Below, piece after piece: positions 34,558 through 41,810 of a stretch of 64,000 nt of DNA (its first letter is position 1; every line of letters starts with the position of its first letter). The stretch is taken from the NCBI RefSeq assembly GCF_032681285.1, contig NZ_CP136336.1, positions 855,001 to 919,000 on the forward strand, written 5' to 3'. The stretch comes from Piscinibacter gummiphilus. GTDB taxonomy: Bacteria > Pseudomonadota > Gammaproteobacteria > Burkholderiales > Burkholderiaceae_C. Under the pieces are notes generated by a model that saw only the letters and a list, made by a program, of their open reading frames with translations, was not told the DNA's origin and searched no databases. The position numbers and the translations under genes were made by a program.

Positions 34558-35628
34558 ATGAAAAAATCTCTTCTCGCTCTCGCACTGCTGGGCGCATACG
34601 CCGCTGGCGCATACGCACAGTCGTCGGTGACGATCTACGGCATCATCGACGAAAGCGTCGCCAAGGGTAACGGTGGCACGGCCGGTTCCGGCGGCGTTGC
34701 CGCCTTGGGCACCAGCAAGGCATGGCAAGTGCGTGACGGCGGCCCTGGCTCGCGGCTGGGTTTCCGCGGCAATGAAGATCTCGGCGGTGGCCTGTCGGCT
34801 CAGTTCCTGATCGAGCATCGTTTCTCGCCTGATACCGGCAACACCAACCCGGGTACTCAGCCGGCGGCTTCCAACACGTTCTGGTTCGGCGGTTCCTACG
34901 TCCAGCTGACCAGCAGCATGGTCGGTAGCGTGTACCTCGGCCGTTGGTACTCGCCGGCGTTCTGGGTCAGCCTGAAGACCGATCCATTCGGCTACGGTGG
35001 CATCGCCCAAGTCGGCGCTCTGACTTTTGCCAACTACACCAATCCGTCGGCTGTCGGCCTCGGTGCCCGCACCACCAACACGGTCGGCTACAAGACCCCG
35101 AACTGGGGTGGACTGACCGCCAACGTTGCGGTTGGCCTTGGCGAGGGCGGCACGGCTGGCCGGGACACTGGTGTGAACATCGAGTTCACCTCGGGCCCGA
35201 TTTACGCCGGTCTCGCATATGACAAGATTAATAGTGGTACCCCAACGTTCTCGGCGACTTCCGGCGCGGTTGACGGGAACTCGCTGATCGTGGCCGGCTT
35301 CGCCTACAACTTCGGCTTCATCCGCCCGATGATTTCTTACGCAACGAGCGAAACGCGTACCGGCAGCGTGGTGGACACCGATGCTCTGTCTTTCGGTCTG
35401 ACGGCTCCGGCTGGTCCCGGCCTGATCAAGGCTCAGTACACGATGCGCAACACCGACGCTGCCCCGCTGGCGGGCGTGCCGGTTGACGTCAAGCTGAAGA
35501 AGCTGGGCATTGGTTACGACTACTTCCTGAGCAAGCGGACGAAGGTCTACGCTGACTACACCGCGATTCGTGAAACCAATCTGACCAACCACTCGGCGTT
35601 CGCGCTGGGTGTTCGTCACGATTTCTGA
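34558..35628 (+). CDS. Outer-membrane trimeric porin (Burkholderiales type)
   Basis: 356 residues with a Sec signal MKKSLLALALLGAYAAGAYA, mature protein starting QSSVTIYGIIDESV, the standard opening of Gram-negative porin_4 beta barrels. The rest alternates polar and aromatic residues and ends in a C-terminal Phe (GVRHDF), the signal for BAM insertion. AGGAGATAG lies upstream of the ATG. The 257-base upstream gap is AT-richer than the surroundings and should carry the promoter, but I could not fix its boxes. A terminator follows the stop, so it is probably monocistronic, though the next operon encodes a peptide importer. Confidence 0.95.
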   Translation: MKKSLLALALLGAYAAGAYAQSSVTIYGIIDESVAKGNGGTAGSGGVAALGTSKAWQVRDGGPGSRLGFRGNEDLGGGLSAQFLIEHRFSPDTGNTNPGTQPAASNTFWFGGSYVQLTSSMVGSVYLGRWYSPAFWVSLKTDPFGYGGIAQVGALTFANYTNPSAVGLGARTTNTVGYKTPNWGGLTANVAVGLGEGGTAGRDTGVNIEFTSGPIYAGLAYDKINSGTPTFSATSGAVDGNSLIVAGFAYNFGFIRPMISYATSETRTGSVVDTDALSFGLTAPAGPGLIKAQYTMRNTDAAPLAGVPVDVKLKKLGIGYDYFLSKRTKVYADYTAIRETNLTNHSAFALGVRHDF

Positions 35629-35640
35629 TCGAGTGTGATT

Positions 35641-35659
35641 TCTGCGCGGTCAGCGCAGA
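35641..35659. repeat. Hairpin in the porin 3' region
   Basis: TCTGCGC pairs with GCGCAGA (7 bp) around GGTCA, just after the porin stop and 7 bases before the main terminator. It may protect the 3' end of the abundant porin mRNA. Confidence 0.4.
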
Positions 35660-35666
35660 TTTCGAC

Positions 35667-35690
35667 AGGCCACCTTCGGGTGGCCTTTTT
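35667..35690 (+). terminator. Porin intrinsic terminator
   Basis: AGGCCACC pairs with GGTGGCCT (8 bp) around a TTCG loop and is followed by TTTT on the plus strand, 39 bases after the porin stop codon. Confidence 0.88.
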
Positions 35691-35737
35691 GTTGGTGTTG
35701 CGAGGCAGGCGTCGTCTCGTTGTACAAACTCGCCGAG

Positions 35738-36727
35738 ATGCTCGTCTTCATCCTCCGCCGACTGGCCCAAGCCATCGCCGTCATGCTCACGGTGGCGTTC
35801 ATGGCGTTCATGCTGTTCCAGTACGTTGGCGACCCCGTCACGCACCTGCTGGGGCAAGACGCGACGCCCGCGCAGCGTGAGCAGCTTCGTGAAGACCTCG
35901 GGCTGAACAAGCCGTTCCCTGTCCAGTTCGCGCGCTTCGTCGGGAACGCAGTTCAGGGCGAATTCGGATTGAGCCTGCGCCAGGGCCAGAAGGTGTCGCG
36001 CCTGTTGATCGAGCGCTTCCCGGCGACGCTCGAACTCGCCGTGGTGGCCGCGCTAATGGCCTTGCTGGTGGGGGTGCCGATGGGTGTGTACGCAGCGCTG
36101 AAACGTGGCTCCGTGATGTCTCAGGTTCTGATGACAGTCTCGTTGCTCGGTGTGTCCTTGCCCACCTTTCTGATCGGCATCTTGTTGATCCTCGTCTTCG
36201 CGGTTCAATTGCAGTGGCTCCCGAGCTTCGGCCGAGGGGAGCTGGTGTCGCTGGGCCCTTGGACGACGGGGCTTGCGAGTCTCGACGGCTGGAAGCATCT
36301 TGTGCTGCCGGCCACCACGCTGGCGATGTTCCAGCTCACGCTGATCATGCGATTGGTGCGCGCCGAGATGCTGGAAGTGTTGCGAACGGATTTCATCCGC
36401 TTCGCGCGCGCGCGGGGTTTGCCCGACAGGCTGGTCTATTTCGGCCATGCCTTGAAGAACACGCTGGTGCCCGTCATCACGATCACCGGCCTGCAGCTGG
36501 GTTCGCTGATTGCGTTTTCCATCATCACTGAGCAGGTGTTCCAGTGGCCCGGGATGGGCTTGTTGTTCATCCAGGCCGTTGCGTTTGCAGACGTGCCGGT
36601 GATGGCTGCGTACCTCTGCTTGATTGCGCTCGTGTTCGTCTGTATCAACCTGGTGGTGGACCTGCTCTACTTTGCGGTGGACCCACGGCTGCGAATCGAA
36701 AGCCCAGCCGCAGGGCGTGCTGCGTAA
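35738..36727 (+). CDS. Peptide/nickel-type ABC transporter permease (DppB-like)
   Basis: 329 residues from the ATG at 35738 (a TTG 18 bases earlier is in frame). Six membrane segments are apparent, with the DppB-family N-terminus LRRLAQAIAVMLTVAF, the periplasmic segment LREDLGLNKPFPVQF, and the EAA-type cytoplasmic loop (DFIRFARARGLPDRLVYFGHALKN) that couples to the ATPase. First gene of a five-gene operon encoding an importer of peptides or related small solutes. Only 47 bases separate it from the porin terminator. Confidence 0.93.
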   Translation: MLVFILRRLAQAIAVMLTVAFMAFMLFQYVGDPVTHLLGQDATPAQREQLREDLGLNKPFPVQFARFVGNAVQGEFGLSLRQGQKVSRLLIERFPATLELAVVAALMALLVGVPMGVYAALKRGSVMSQVLMTVSLLGVSLPTFLIGILLILVFAVQLQWLPSFGRGELVSLGPWTTGLASLDGWKHLVLPATTLAMFQLTLIMRLVRAEMLEVLRTDFIRFARARGLPDRLVYFGHALKNTLVPVITITGLQLGSLIAFSIITEQVFQWPGMGLLFIQAVAFADVPVMAAYLCLIALVFVCINLVVDLLYFAVDPRLRIESPAAGRAA

Positions 36728-36747
36728 CTCGCGTCGGAGAACACACG

Positions 36748-38331
36748 ATGAAGACCCGTCACCTCGTCTCCATGGGACTCGCTTTTGCCCTGTCGGCCGG
36801 CACCGCGCAGGCGGTCACGCTTCGTGTGGCCAACCAGGGCGATGCGCAGTCGATGGACCCGCACTCGCTCAACGAGTCGCTGCAGCTCACGTTCACCGGC
36901 AACGTGTACGAGCCCTTGGTGGCGCGTGACAAGGAACTGGGCCTCACGCCTGGGCTGGCCACGAGATGGACGCAGCCCAAACCCACTGTCTGGCGCTTCG
37001 AGTTGCGGCGCGGCGTGAAATTCCACGACGGCACGCCCTTCACGGCAGACGATGTCGTCTTCTCGTTCAACCGCGCGGCTGGCGCGGGCTCTGACATGCA
37101 GGGCTACACCAACACCTTCAAGGAGGTGCGCAAGCTCGACGATCACACCATCGAAGTCGAAACGCTCACGCCGTTTCCGATCCTGCCGGATGTGCTGACG
37201 CAGGTGTACGTGATGAGCAGGAAGTGGTGCGAGGAGAACAAGGCACTCACCCCCGTCGATCGTCGCAAAGGCATCGAGAATGCTGCGAGCTTCGAGGCCA
37301 ACGGCACGGGCCCGTTCCGGTTGAAGGAGCGCCGGCCCGGTTCGCGAACGGTGCTCGTGCGCCACGCCGCCTATTGGGACAAGGTCGAAGGCAACGTGAC
37401 TGAGGTGGTCTTCACCCCGATCGGCAACGCCGCCACACGCGTCGCGGCCCTGCTGTCCGGCGAGGTCGACGTGATCGAGCCGGTGCCATTGCAAGACGTC
37501 GAGCGCATCAAGGCCTCGCCCAAGTTGAAGGTGATGCAGGGCCCTGAGCTGCGCACCATCTTCCTCGGCATGGACCAGAAGCGGGATGAACTCCTCTTTT
37601 CCAACGTGAAGGGCAAGAACCCCTTCAAGGACAAGCGGGTGCGCCAGGCCTTCTACCAGGCCATCGACATCGAGACCATCAAGAGCCGCGTGATGCGCGG
37701 CGCGGCGCTTCCGATGGCGCTGATGGTGGGACCAGGCATCCGCGGGTTCTCACCCGATCAGAACAAGCGCCTGCCCTACGACCCCGAGGCCTCCAAGAGG
37801 CTGCTGGCCGAAGCCGGGTACCCGAGTGGTTTCGAGGTCGCGCTCAACTGCCCCAACGATCGCTACGTCAACGACGCCGACATCTGCCAGGCCGTTGCCG
37901 CCAATCTCGCGCGCGTCGGCGTGAAGGTGAACCTGCAGACCGAGACCAAGGTGACCTACTTTCCGAAGATCCTGCGCCGCGACACGAGCTTCTACCTGCT
38001 CGGGTGGACACCCAGCACCTACGACGCGCACAACGCGCTCTCGGCGCTGATGGCCTCGCCCACCGACAAGGGCCAGGGGCAGTTCAACCTCGGTGCCTAC
38101 AGCAATGCGAAGGTCGATGAGCTCACGCTCAGGATCCAGAGTGAAACCGACCAGGCTAGGCGCAACGCGATGATCCGAGAAGCGTTCGAGGCCCACGCCG
38201 CCGACATCGGCCACCTGCCGTTGCACCAGCAATCGTTGGCGTGGGCGATGAAGAAGACCGTCACGCTCGTGCAACTGGCAGACAATTTCATGCCCTACAA
38301 GTGGGTGACCCTGAGCGAGAAGGCCAAATGA
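36748..38331 (+). CDS. Periplasmic solute-binding protein, family 5 (DppA/OppA-like)
   Basis: 527 residues with a signal peptide (MKTRHLVSMG..., cleaved after TAQA at residue 22). The SBP_bac_5 signature is clear: AQSMDPHSLNE, the FTGNVYEPLV segment, LRRGVKFHDGTPFTADDVVFSFNR, and RQAFYQAIDIETIK. It captures the ligand in the periplasm and delivers it to the permeases. It is placed between the two permease genes (order B-A-C-D-F), whereas classical dpp operons begin with the binding protein. GGAGA precedes the ATG. Confidence 0.94.
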   Translation: MKTRHLVSMGLAFALSAGTAQAVTLRVANQGDAQSMDPHSLNESLQLTFTGNVYEPLVARDKELGLTPGLATRWTQPKPTVWRFELRRGVKFHDGTPFTADDVVFSFNRAAGAGSDMQGYTNTFKEVRKLDDHTIEVETLTPFPILPDVLTQVYVMSRKWCEENKALTPVDRRKGIENAASFEANGTGPFRLKERRPGSRTVLVRHAAYWDKVEGNVTEVVFTPIGNAATRVAALLSGEVDVIEPVPLQDVERIKASPKLKVMQGPELRTIFLGMDQKRDELLFSNVKGKNPFKDKRVRQAFYQAIDIETIKSRVMRGAALPMALMVGPGIRGFSPDQNKRLPYDPEASKRLLAEAGYPSGFEVALNCPNDRYVNDADICQAVAANLARVGVKVNLQTETKVTYFPKILRRDTSFYLLGWTPSTYDAHNALSALMASPTDKGQGQFNLGAYSNAKVDELTLRIQSETDQARRNAMIREAFEAHAADIGHLPLHQQSLAWAMKKTVTLVQLADNFMPYKWVTLSEKAK

Positions 38332-38344
38332 GAGAGAAGGTCGC

Positions 38345-39259
38345 GTGAGCGCTGTTTTCAGCGGGCGCTTCTTCGACAGCGACGTCTGGCACAGCTTCAA
38401 GGGCTCGCCGTCGGCGATCGTGTCGGCGGCCGTTGCATTGGTGTGCGTCTTCTGCGCGGTTTTTGCCGACTGGGTGGCGCCGCACAACCCGATGGACCTC
38501 GCCTCGCTGGAGCTGGCCGATGCCTTGCTGCCACCTGCGTGGCTCGCCGAGGGCAAAGCGCGTTATCTCCTGGGCACCGATGCCCAGGGCCGCGACATCC
38601 TTTCGGCCTTGATGTATGGCACCCGCATCTCGCTGATGGTGGGTGTGGCGTCGGTGGTCGTGTCGGTGGTGATCGGCGTGGCGCTCGGGCTCATCGCCGG
38701 TTATGCCGGCGGCAAGACCGACGCGCTCATCATGCGCGTGTGCGACGTGATGCTGTCCTTCCCCGCCATCCTGGTGGCCTTGCTGGTCGATGGTGTCGGA
38801 CGTGCGATCTTTCCGGCGGCGCACGACAGCCTTGCCTTCGCCGTGCTCATCGTCGCGATCTCCTTGACCGGCTGGGTGCAGTACGCGCGCACGGTGCGAG
38901 GCTCCACGCTGGTCGAGCGCAACAAGGAATACGTTCAGGCGGCTCGCGTGATCGGCGTGCCGCCGTTGCGACTGATGCGCCGGCATGTGCTGCCCAATGT
39001 GCTGGGGCCGGTGACCGTCCTGGCCACGATCCAGGTGGCCACCGCGATCCTGATCGAGGCGACACTCTCCTTCCTGGGTGTGGGCATGCCCGTCACCTCA
39101 CCCTCGCTCGGCACCTTGATCCGCGTCGGCAACGACTTCCTCATGTCGGGCGAGTGGTGGATCACGATCTTCCCGGGGGCGATGCTGGTGCTGATCGCCT
39201 TGAGCATCAACCTGCTCGGCGACTGGCTGCGCGATGCGCTCAACCCGCGCCTGCGCTGA
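38345..39259 (+). CDS. Peptide/nickel-type ABC transporter permease (DppC-like)
   Basis: 304 residues, GTG start with GAAGG just upstream. Membrane spans lie near 25-45, 95-120, 135-150, 165-185, 225-245 and 275-290. It has the DppC hallmark LLGTDAQGRDILSALMYGTRISL and the EAA loop EYVQAARVIGVPPLRLMRRHVLPN. It pairs with the upstream permease to form the translocation path. 13 bases after the binding protein. Confidence 0.94.
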   Translation: MSAVFSGRFFDSDVWHSFKGSPSAIVSAAVALVCVFCAVFADWVAPHNPMDLASLELADALLPPAWLAEGKARYLLGTDAQGRDILSALMYGTRISLMVGVASVVVSVVIGVALGLIAGYAGGKTDALIMRVCDVMLSFPAILVALLVDGVGRAIFPAAHDSLAFAVLIVAISLTGWVQYARTVRGSTLVERNKEYVQAARVIGVPPLRLMRRHVLPNVLGPVTVLATIQVATAILIEATLSFLGVGMPVTSPSLGTLIRVGNDFLMSGEWWITIFPGAMLVLIALSINLLGDWLRDALNPRLR

Positions 39260-39262
39260 GGC

Positions 39263-40243
39263 ATGAATCCAACTGCATTGCTTGAAGTCGATCGGCTGAG
39301 GGTTGAGTTCCCATCCCGCCGCGGCACGCTGGTCGCGCTCGACGAGGTGTCGTTCAGCATCGCGCCGGGCGAAGTCCTCGGGGTGGTGGGTGAGTCGGGC
39401 GCTGGCAAGTCGCTGACGGGTGCGGCCATCATCGGGCTGATCGAGCCCCCGGGGCGCATCGCAGGCGGCGAGATCCGTTTCGACGGCCGCCGCATCGACA
39501 ACCTGCCGCACGACGAGATGCGCAAGCTGCGTGGGCGCCACATCGGCGCCATCTTCCAGGACCCGCTCACCTCGCTCAACCCCCTCTACACCGTGGGGCG
39601 CCAGCTCACCGAAACCATCCGCGTGCATCTGCCCATGAGCGAAGCGCAGGCGCGCCAGCGTGCGATCGCGCTGCTGCAAGAGACTGGCATCCCGGCGCCT
39701 GAGCAGCGCTTCGATCATTACCCGCATCAGTTTTCCGGCGGCATGCGGCAGCGCGTGGTCATCGCGTTGGCGCTCGCCGCGCAACCGCGCCTGGTGGTGG
39801 CCGACGAGCCGACGACCGCGCTCGACGTCTCGGTGCAGGCGCAGGTGATCGCCTTGCTCAAGCGTGTGTGCAAGGAGCATGGCACGGCCGTCATGCTCAT
39901 CACGCACGACATGGGCGTGATCGCCGAGACCTGCGACCGTGTGGCCGTGATGTACGCCGGCCGTGTGGTCGAAGTCGGGCCGGTGCAGTCGGTCATCCAC
40001 GAGCCGGCGCATCCCTATACGGCGGGGCTGATGGGGGCGATTCCGGCGCTCGACCAAGACCGCGACCGGCTCCTGCAGATCGACGGTGCGATGCCGCGCC
40101 TCGATGCGGTGCCGCCAGGCTGCGCGTTTCACCCACGCTGCCCGCAGGCGATGCCGCGTTGCCGCGTGGAGCGGCCGGTCATGTTCGCGGTGGGCAGGGC
40201 GCAGGCCGCCTGCTGGTTGCACGATCGGAGCGGAGCCACATGA
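39263..40243 (+). CDS. Peptide ABC transporter ATPase (DppD-like)
   Basis: 326 residues. Walker A GESGAGKS at 43-50, signature FSGGMRQRV, Walker B LVVADEPTTALD, and the switch His in LITHDMG. The C-terminal oligopeptide-transporter extension has the Cys pattern GCAFHPRCPQAMPRC, known in this group and able to hold an Fe-S cluster in some members. Starts 3 bases after the permease and overlaps the next ATPase by four. Confidence 0.95.
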   Translation: MNPTALLEVDRLRVEFPSRRGTLVALDEVSFSIAPGEVLGVVGESGAGKSLTGAAIIGLIEPPGRIAGGEIRFDGRRIDNLPHDEMRKLRGRHIGAIFQDPLTSLNPLYTVGRQLTETIRVHLPMSEAQARQRAIALLQETGIPAPEQRFDHYPHQFSGGMRQRVVIALALAAQPRLVVADEPTTALDVSVQAQVIALLKRVCKEHGTAVMLITHDMGVIAETCDRVAVMYAGRVVEVGPVQSVIHEPAHPYTAGLMGAIPALDQDRDRLLQIDGAMPRLDAVPPGCAFHPRCPQAMPRCRVERPVMFAVGRAQAACWLHDRSGAT

Positions 40244-41232
40244 GGACGCTCGTCGAAACACGCCACCTCAGCAAACGCTTCGATGTCTCGCCGCCGTGGT
40301 TGAACCGGGTGATCGAAGGCCGTGCCCGCCAATGGGTGCACGCGGTCGACGACGTGAGCTTCTCCATCGCGCAGGGCCGCACGCTGTCGCTCGTCGGCGA
40401 ATCGGGCTGCGGCAAGAGCACCGTGGCGCGATTGCTCGTGGGCCTGCATCGGCCGACCGCGGGCGACGTGTTGTTCGACGGGCAGAACATCGCGCAGGCG
40501 CTCGCGGGGCGGCAGGCGCTGCCATTGCGTCGCCGCATGCAGATGATCTTCCAGGACCCCTACGCCAGCCTCAACCCGCGCTGGACCGTGCGCGATATCG
40601 TCGCCGAGGCCTTGACGGAGCACCGTCTCGTATCGGGGCGGCACGAACTCGACGAGCGCGTGGCGCAGCTGCTCGGATCGGTCGGCCTGGTGGCGGGTGA
40701 CATGCGCAAGTACCCGCACCAGTTCTCGGGCGGGCAGCGCCAGCGTGTGTCGATTGCGCGCGCGCTGGCCACGCAGCCCGAGTTTCTCGTGTGCGATGAG
40801 CCGACATCGGCGCTCGATGTGTCGGTGCAGGCGCAGGTGCTCAATCTGATGAAGGACCTGCAGCAGCGGCACGGGCTCACCTATCTCTTCATCTCGCACA
40901 ACCTCGCGGTGGTGCGGCACGTGAGCGACACGGTGGGCGTGATGTACCTGGGGCGTCTGGTGGAAGTGGCGGAGAAGTCGGCGATCTTCATCGCGCCTCG
41001 CCACCCGTACACCCGCATGCTGATCGATGCAATTCCCGACATCGGCATGACCGGCAGGGCGCGCACGCCGGTGCAGGGCGAAGTGCCCAACCCGCTCGCG
41101 CCGCCGCCCGGGTGTTCATTCCACCCGCGTTGCCCGCATGCGAACGAGCGCTGCCGCGTCGAGCGCCCAGTGCTGCTGAGCCTGCGCGGCATCCAGGTGG
41201 CTTGCCACGCCGTCGAGGAAGGGCGCCTCTGA
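40240..41232 (+). CDS. Peptide ABC transporter ATPase (DppF-like)
   Basis: 330 residues. Walker A GESGCGKS at 53-60, signature FSGGQRQRV, Walker B FLVCDEPTSALD, switch His in FISHNLAVV. The C-terminal Cys motif GCSFHPRCPHANERC is present. It forms a heterodimer with the preceding ATPase. Last gene of the importer operon; its stop is 9 bases from the convergent lptM stop. Confidence 0.95.
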   Translation: MRTLVETRHLSKRFDVSPPWLNRVIEGRARQWVHAVDDVSFSIAQGRTLSLVGESGCGKSTVARLLVGLHRPTAGDVLFDGQNIAQALAGRQALPLRRRMQMIFQDPYASLNPRWTVRDIVAEALTEHRLVSGRHELDERVAQLLGSVGLVAGDMRKYPHQFSGGQRQRVSIARALATQPEFLVCDEPTSALDVSVQAQVLNLMKDLQQRHGLTYLFISHNLAVVRHVSDTVGVMYLGRLVEVAEKSAIFIAPRHPYTRMLIDAIPDIGMTGRARTPVQGEVPNPLAPPPGCSFHPRCPHANERCRVERPVLLSLRGIQVACHAVEEGRL

Positions 41233-41241
41233 AGCTGCTGC

Positions 41242-41406
41242 TCAGCGTGGCGCCGAGGCGGCCGGTGCGCTGGCGGCTGCCGGCGTTTTCGGCAGGGTCA
41301 GCGGGCCCTTCTGGCCACAGGCCGACAACAGCACCAGCGTGGTGAGTGTGCCTACTGCAAGCCGACCCATGGCACGCACCGCTAAACTGAATCGTCTGCC
41401 CGCCAT
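41242..41406 (-). CDS. lptM: LPS translocon maturation lipoprotein LptM (YifL family)
   Basis: 54 residues, too short for many gene callers. AGGAG lies eight bases before the ATG at 41406. The lipobox is LVLLSAC with Cys30, followed at once by the family hallmark GQKGPL. The rest is an Ala/Pro-rich tail. LptM assists formation of the correct disulfides in LptD at the outer membrane. It is divergent from cyaY, its usual neighbour in this order, but lysA, which normally follows lptM, is absent; the ABC importer operon converges on it instead. Confidence 0.9.
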   Translation of the reverse strand: MAGRRFSLAVRAMGRLAVGTLTTLVLLSACGQKGPLTLPKTPAAASAPAASAPR

Positions 41407-41426
41407 GCGCTGAACTCCTTGTGATC

Positions 41427-41789
41427 ATGACCGTTGAACTTGTGCCCACCCCGCTCACCGACGCCCAGTTCCATGCGCTGACGGGTGCGGTCCTGTCGTC
41501 GATCGAGTCCACGGTCGATAGGTGGCTGCAAGACGACGTGGTCGACATCGACACGCATCGTACCGGCGGCCTGCTCGAGTTGAGCCTGCCCAACGGCAGC
41601 AAGCTCATCGTCAATACCCAGCCGCCGCTGCACGAGCTGTGGCTGGCGGCTCGATCGGGCGGCTACCACTTCAAGCACGTCAACGGCCAATGGATGGACT
41701 CGCGCGAAGGCCAAGAGTTCTTCGCCTTGCTCTCGGCGTGCGCCAGCGAGCAGGCGGGTGTGGCGCTCAGGTTCGCACCGCTGGCCTGA
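41427..41789 (+). CDS. cyaY: Frataxin-like iron protein CyaY
   Basis: 120 residues. CyaY binds iron and modulates IscS activity in Fe-S cluster assembly. Seen are an N-terminal helix with few of the usual acidic residues (FHALTGAVLSSIESTVDRW), the beta-sheet with DVVDIDTHRTGGLLELSLPNGSKLIVNTQPPLHELWLAA, and GYHFKHVNGQWMDSREGQEFF. The match to the frataxin core is strong. ATG at 41427 without a clear ribosome site. It is 20 bases from the lptM start. Confidence 0.93.
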   Translation: MTVELVPTPLTDAQFHALTGAVLSSIESTVDRWLQDDVVDIDTHRTGGLLELSLPNGSKLIVNTQPPLHELWLAARSGGYHFKHVNGQWMDSREGQEFFALLSACASEQAGVALRFAPLA

Positions 41790-41810
41790 GCCGCTCGATT
41801 GCGCTGTGGC

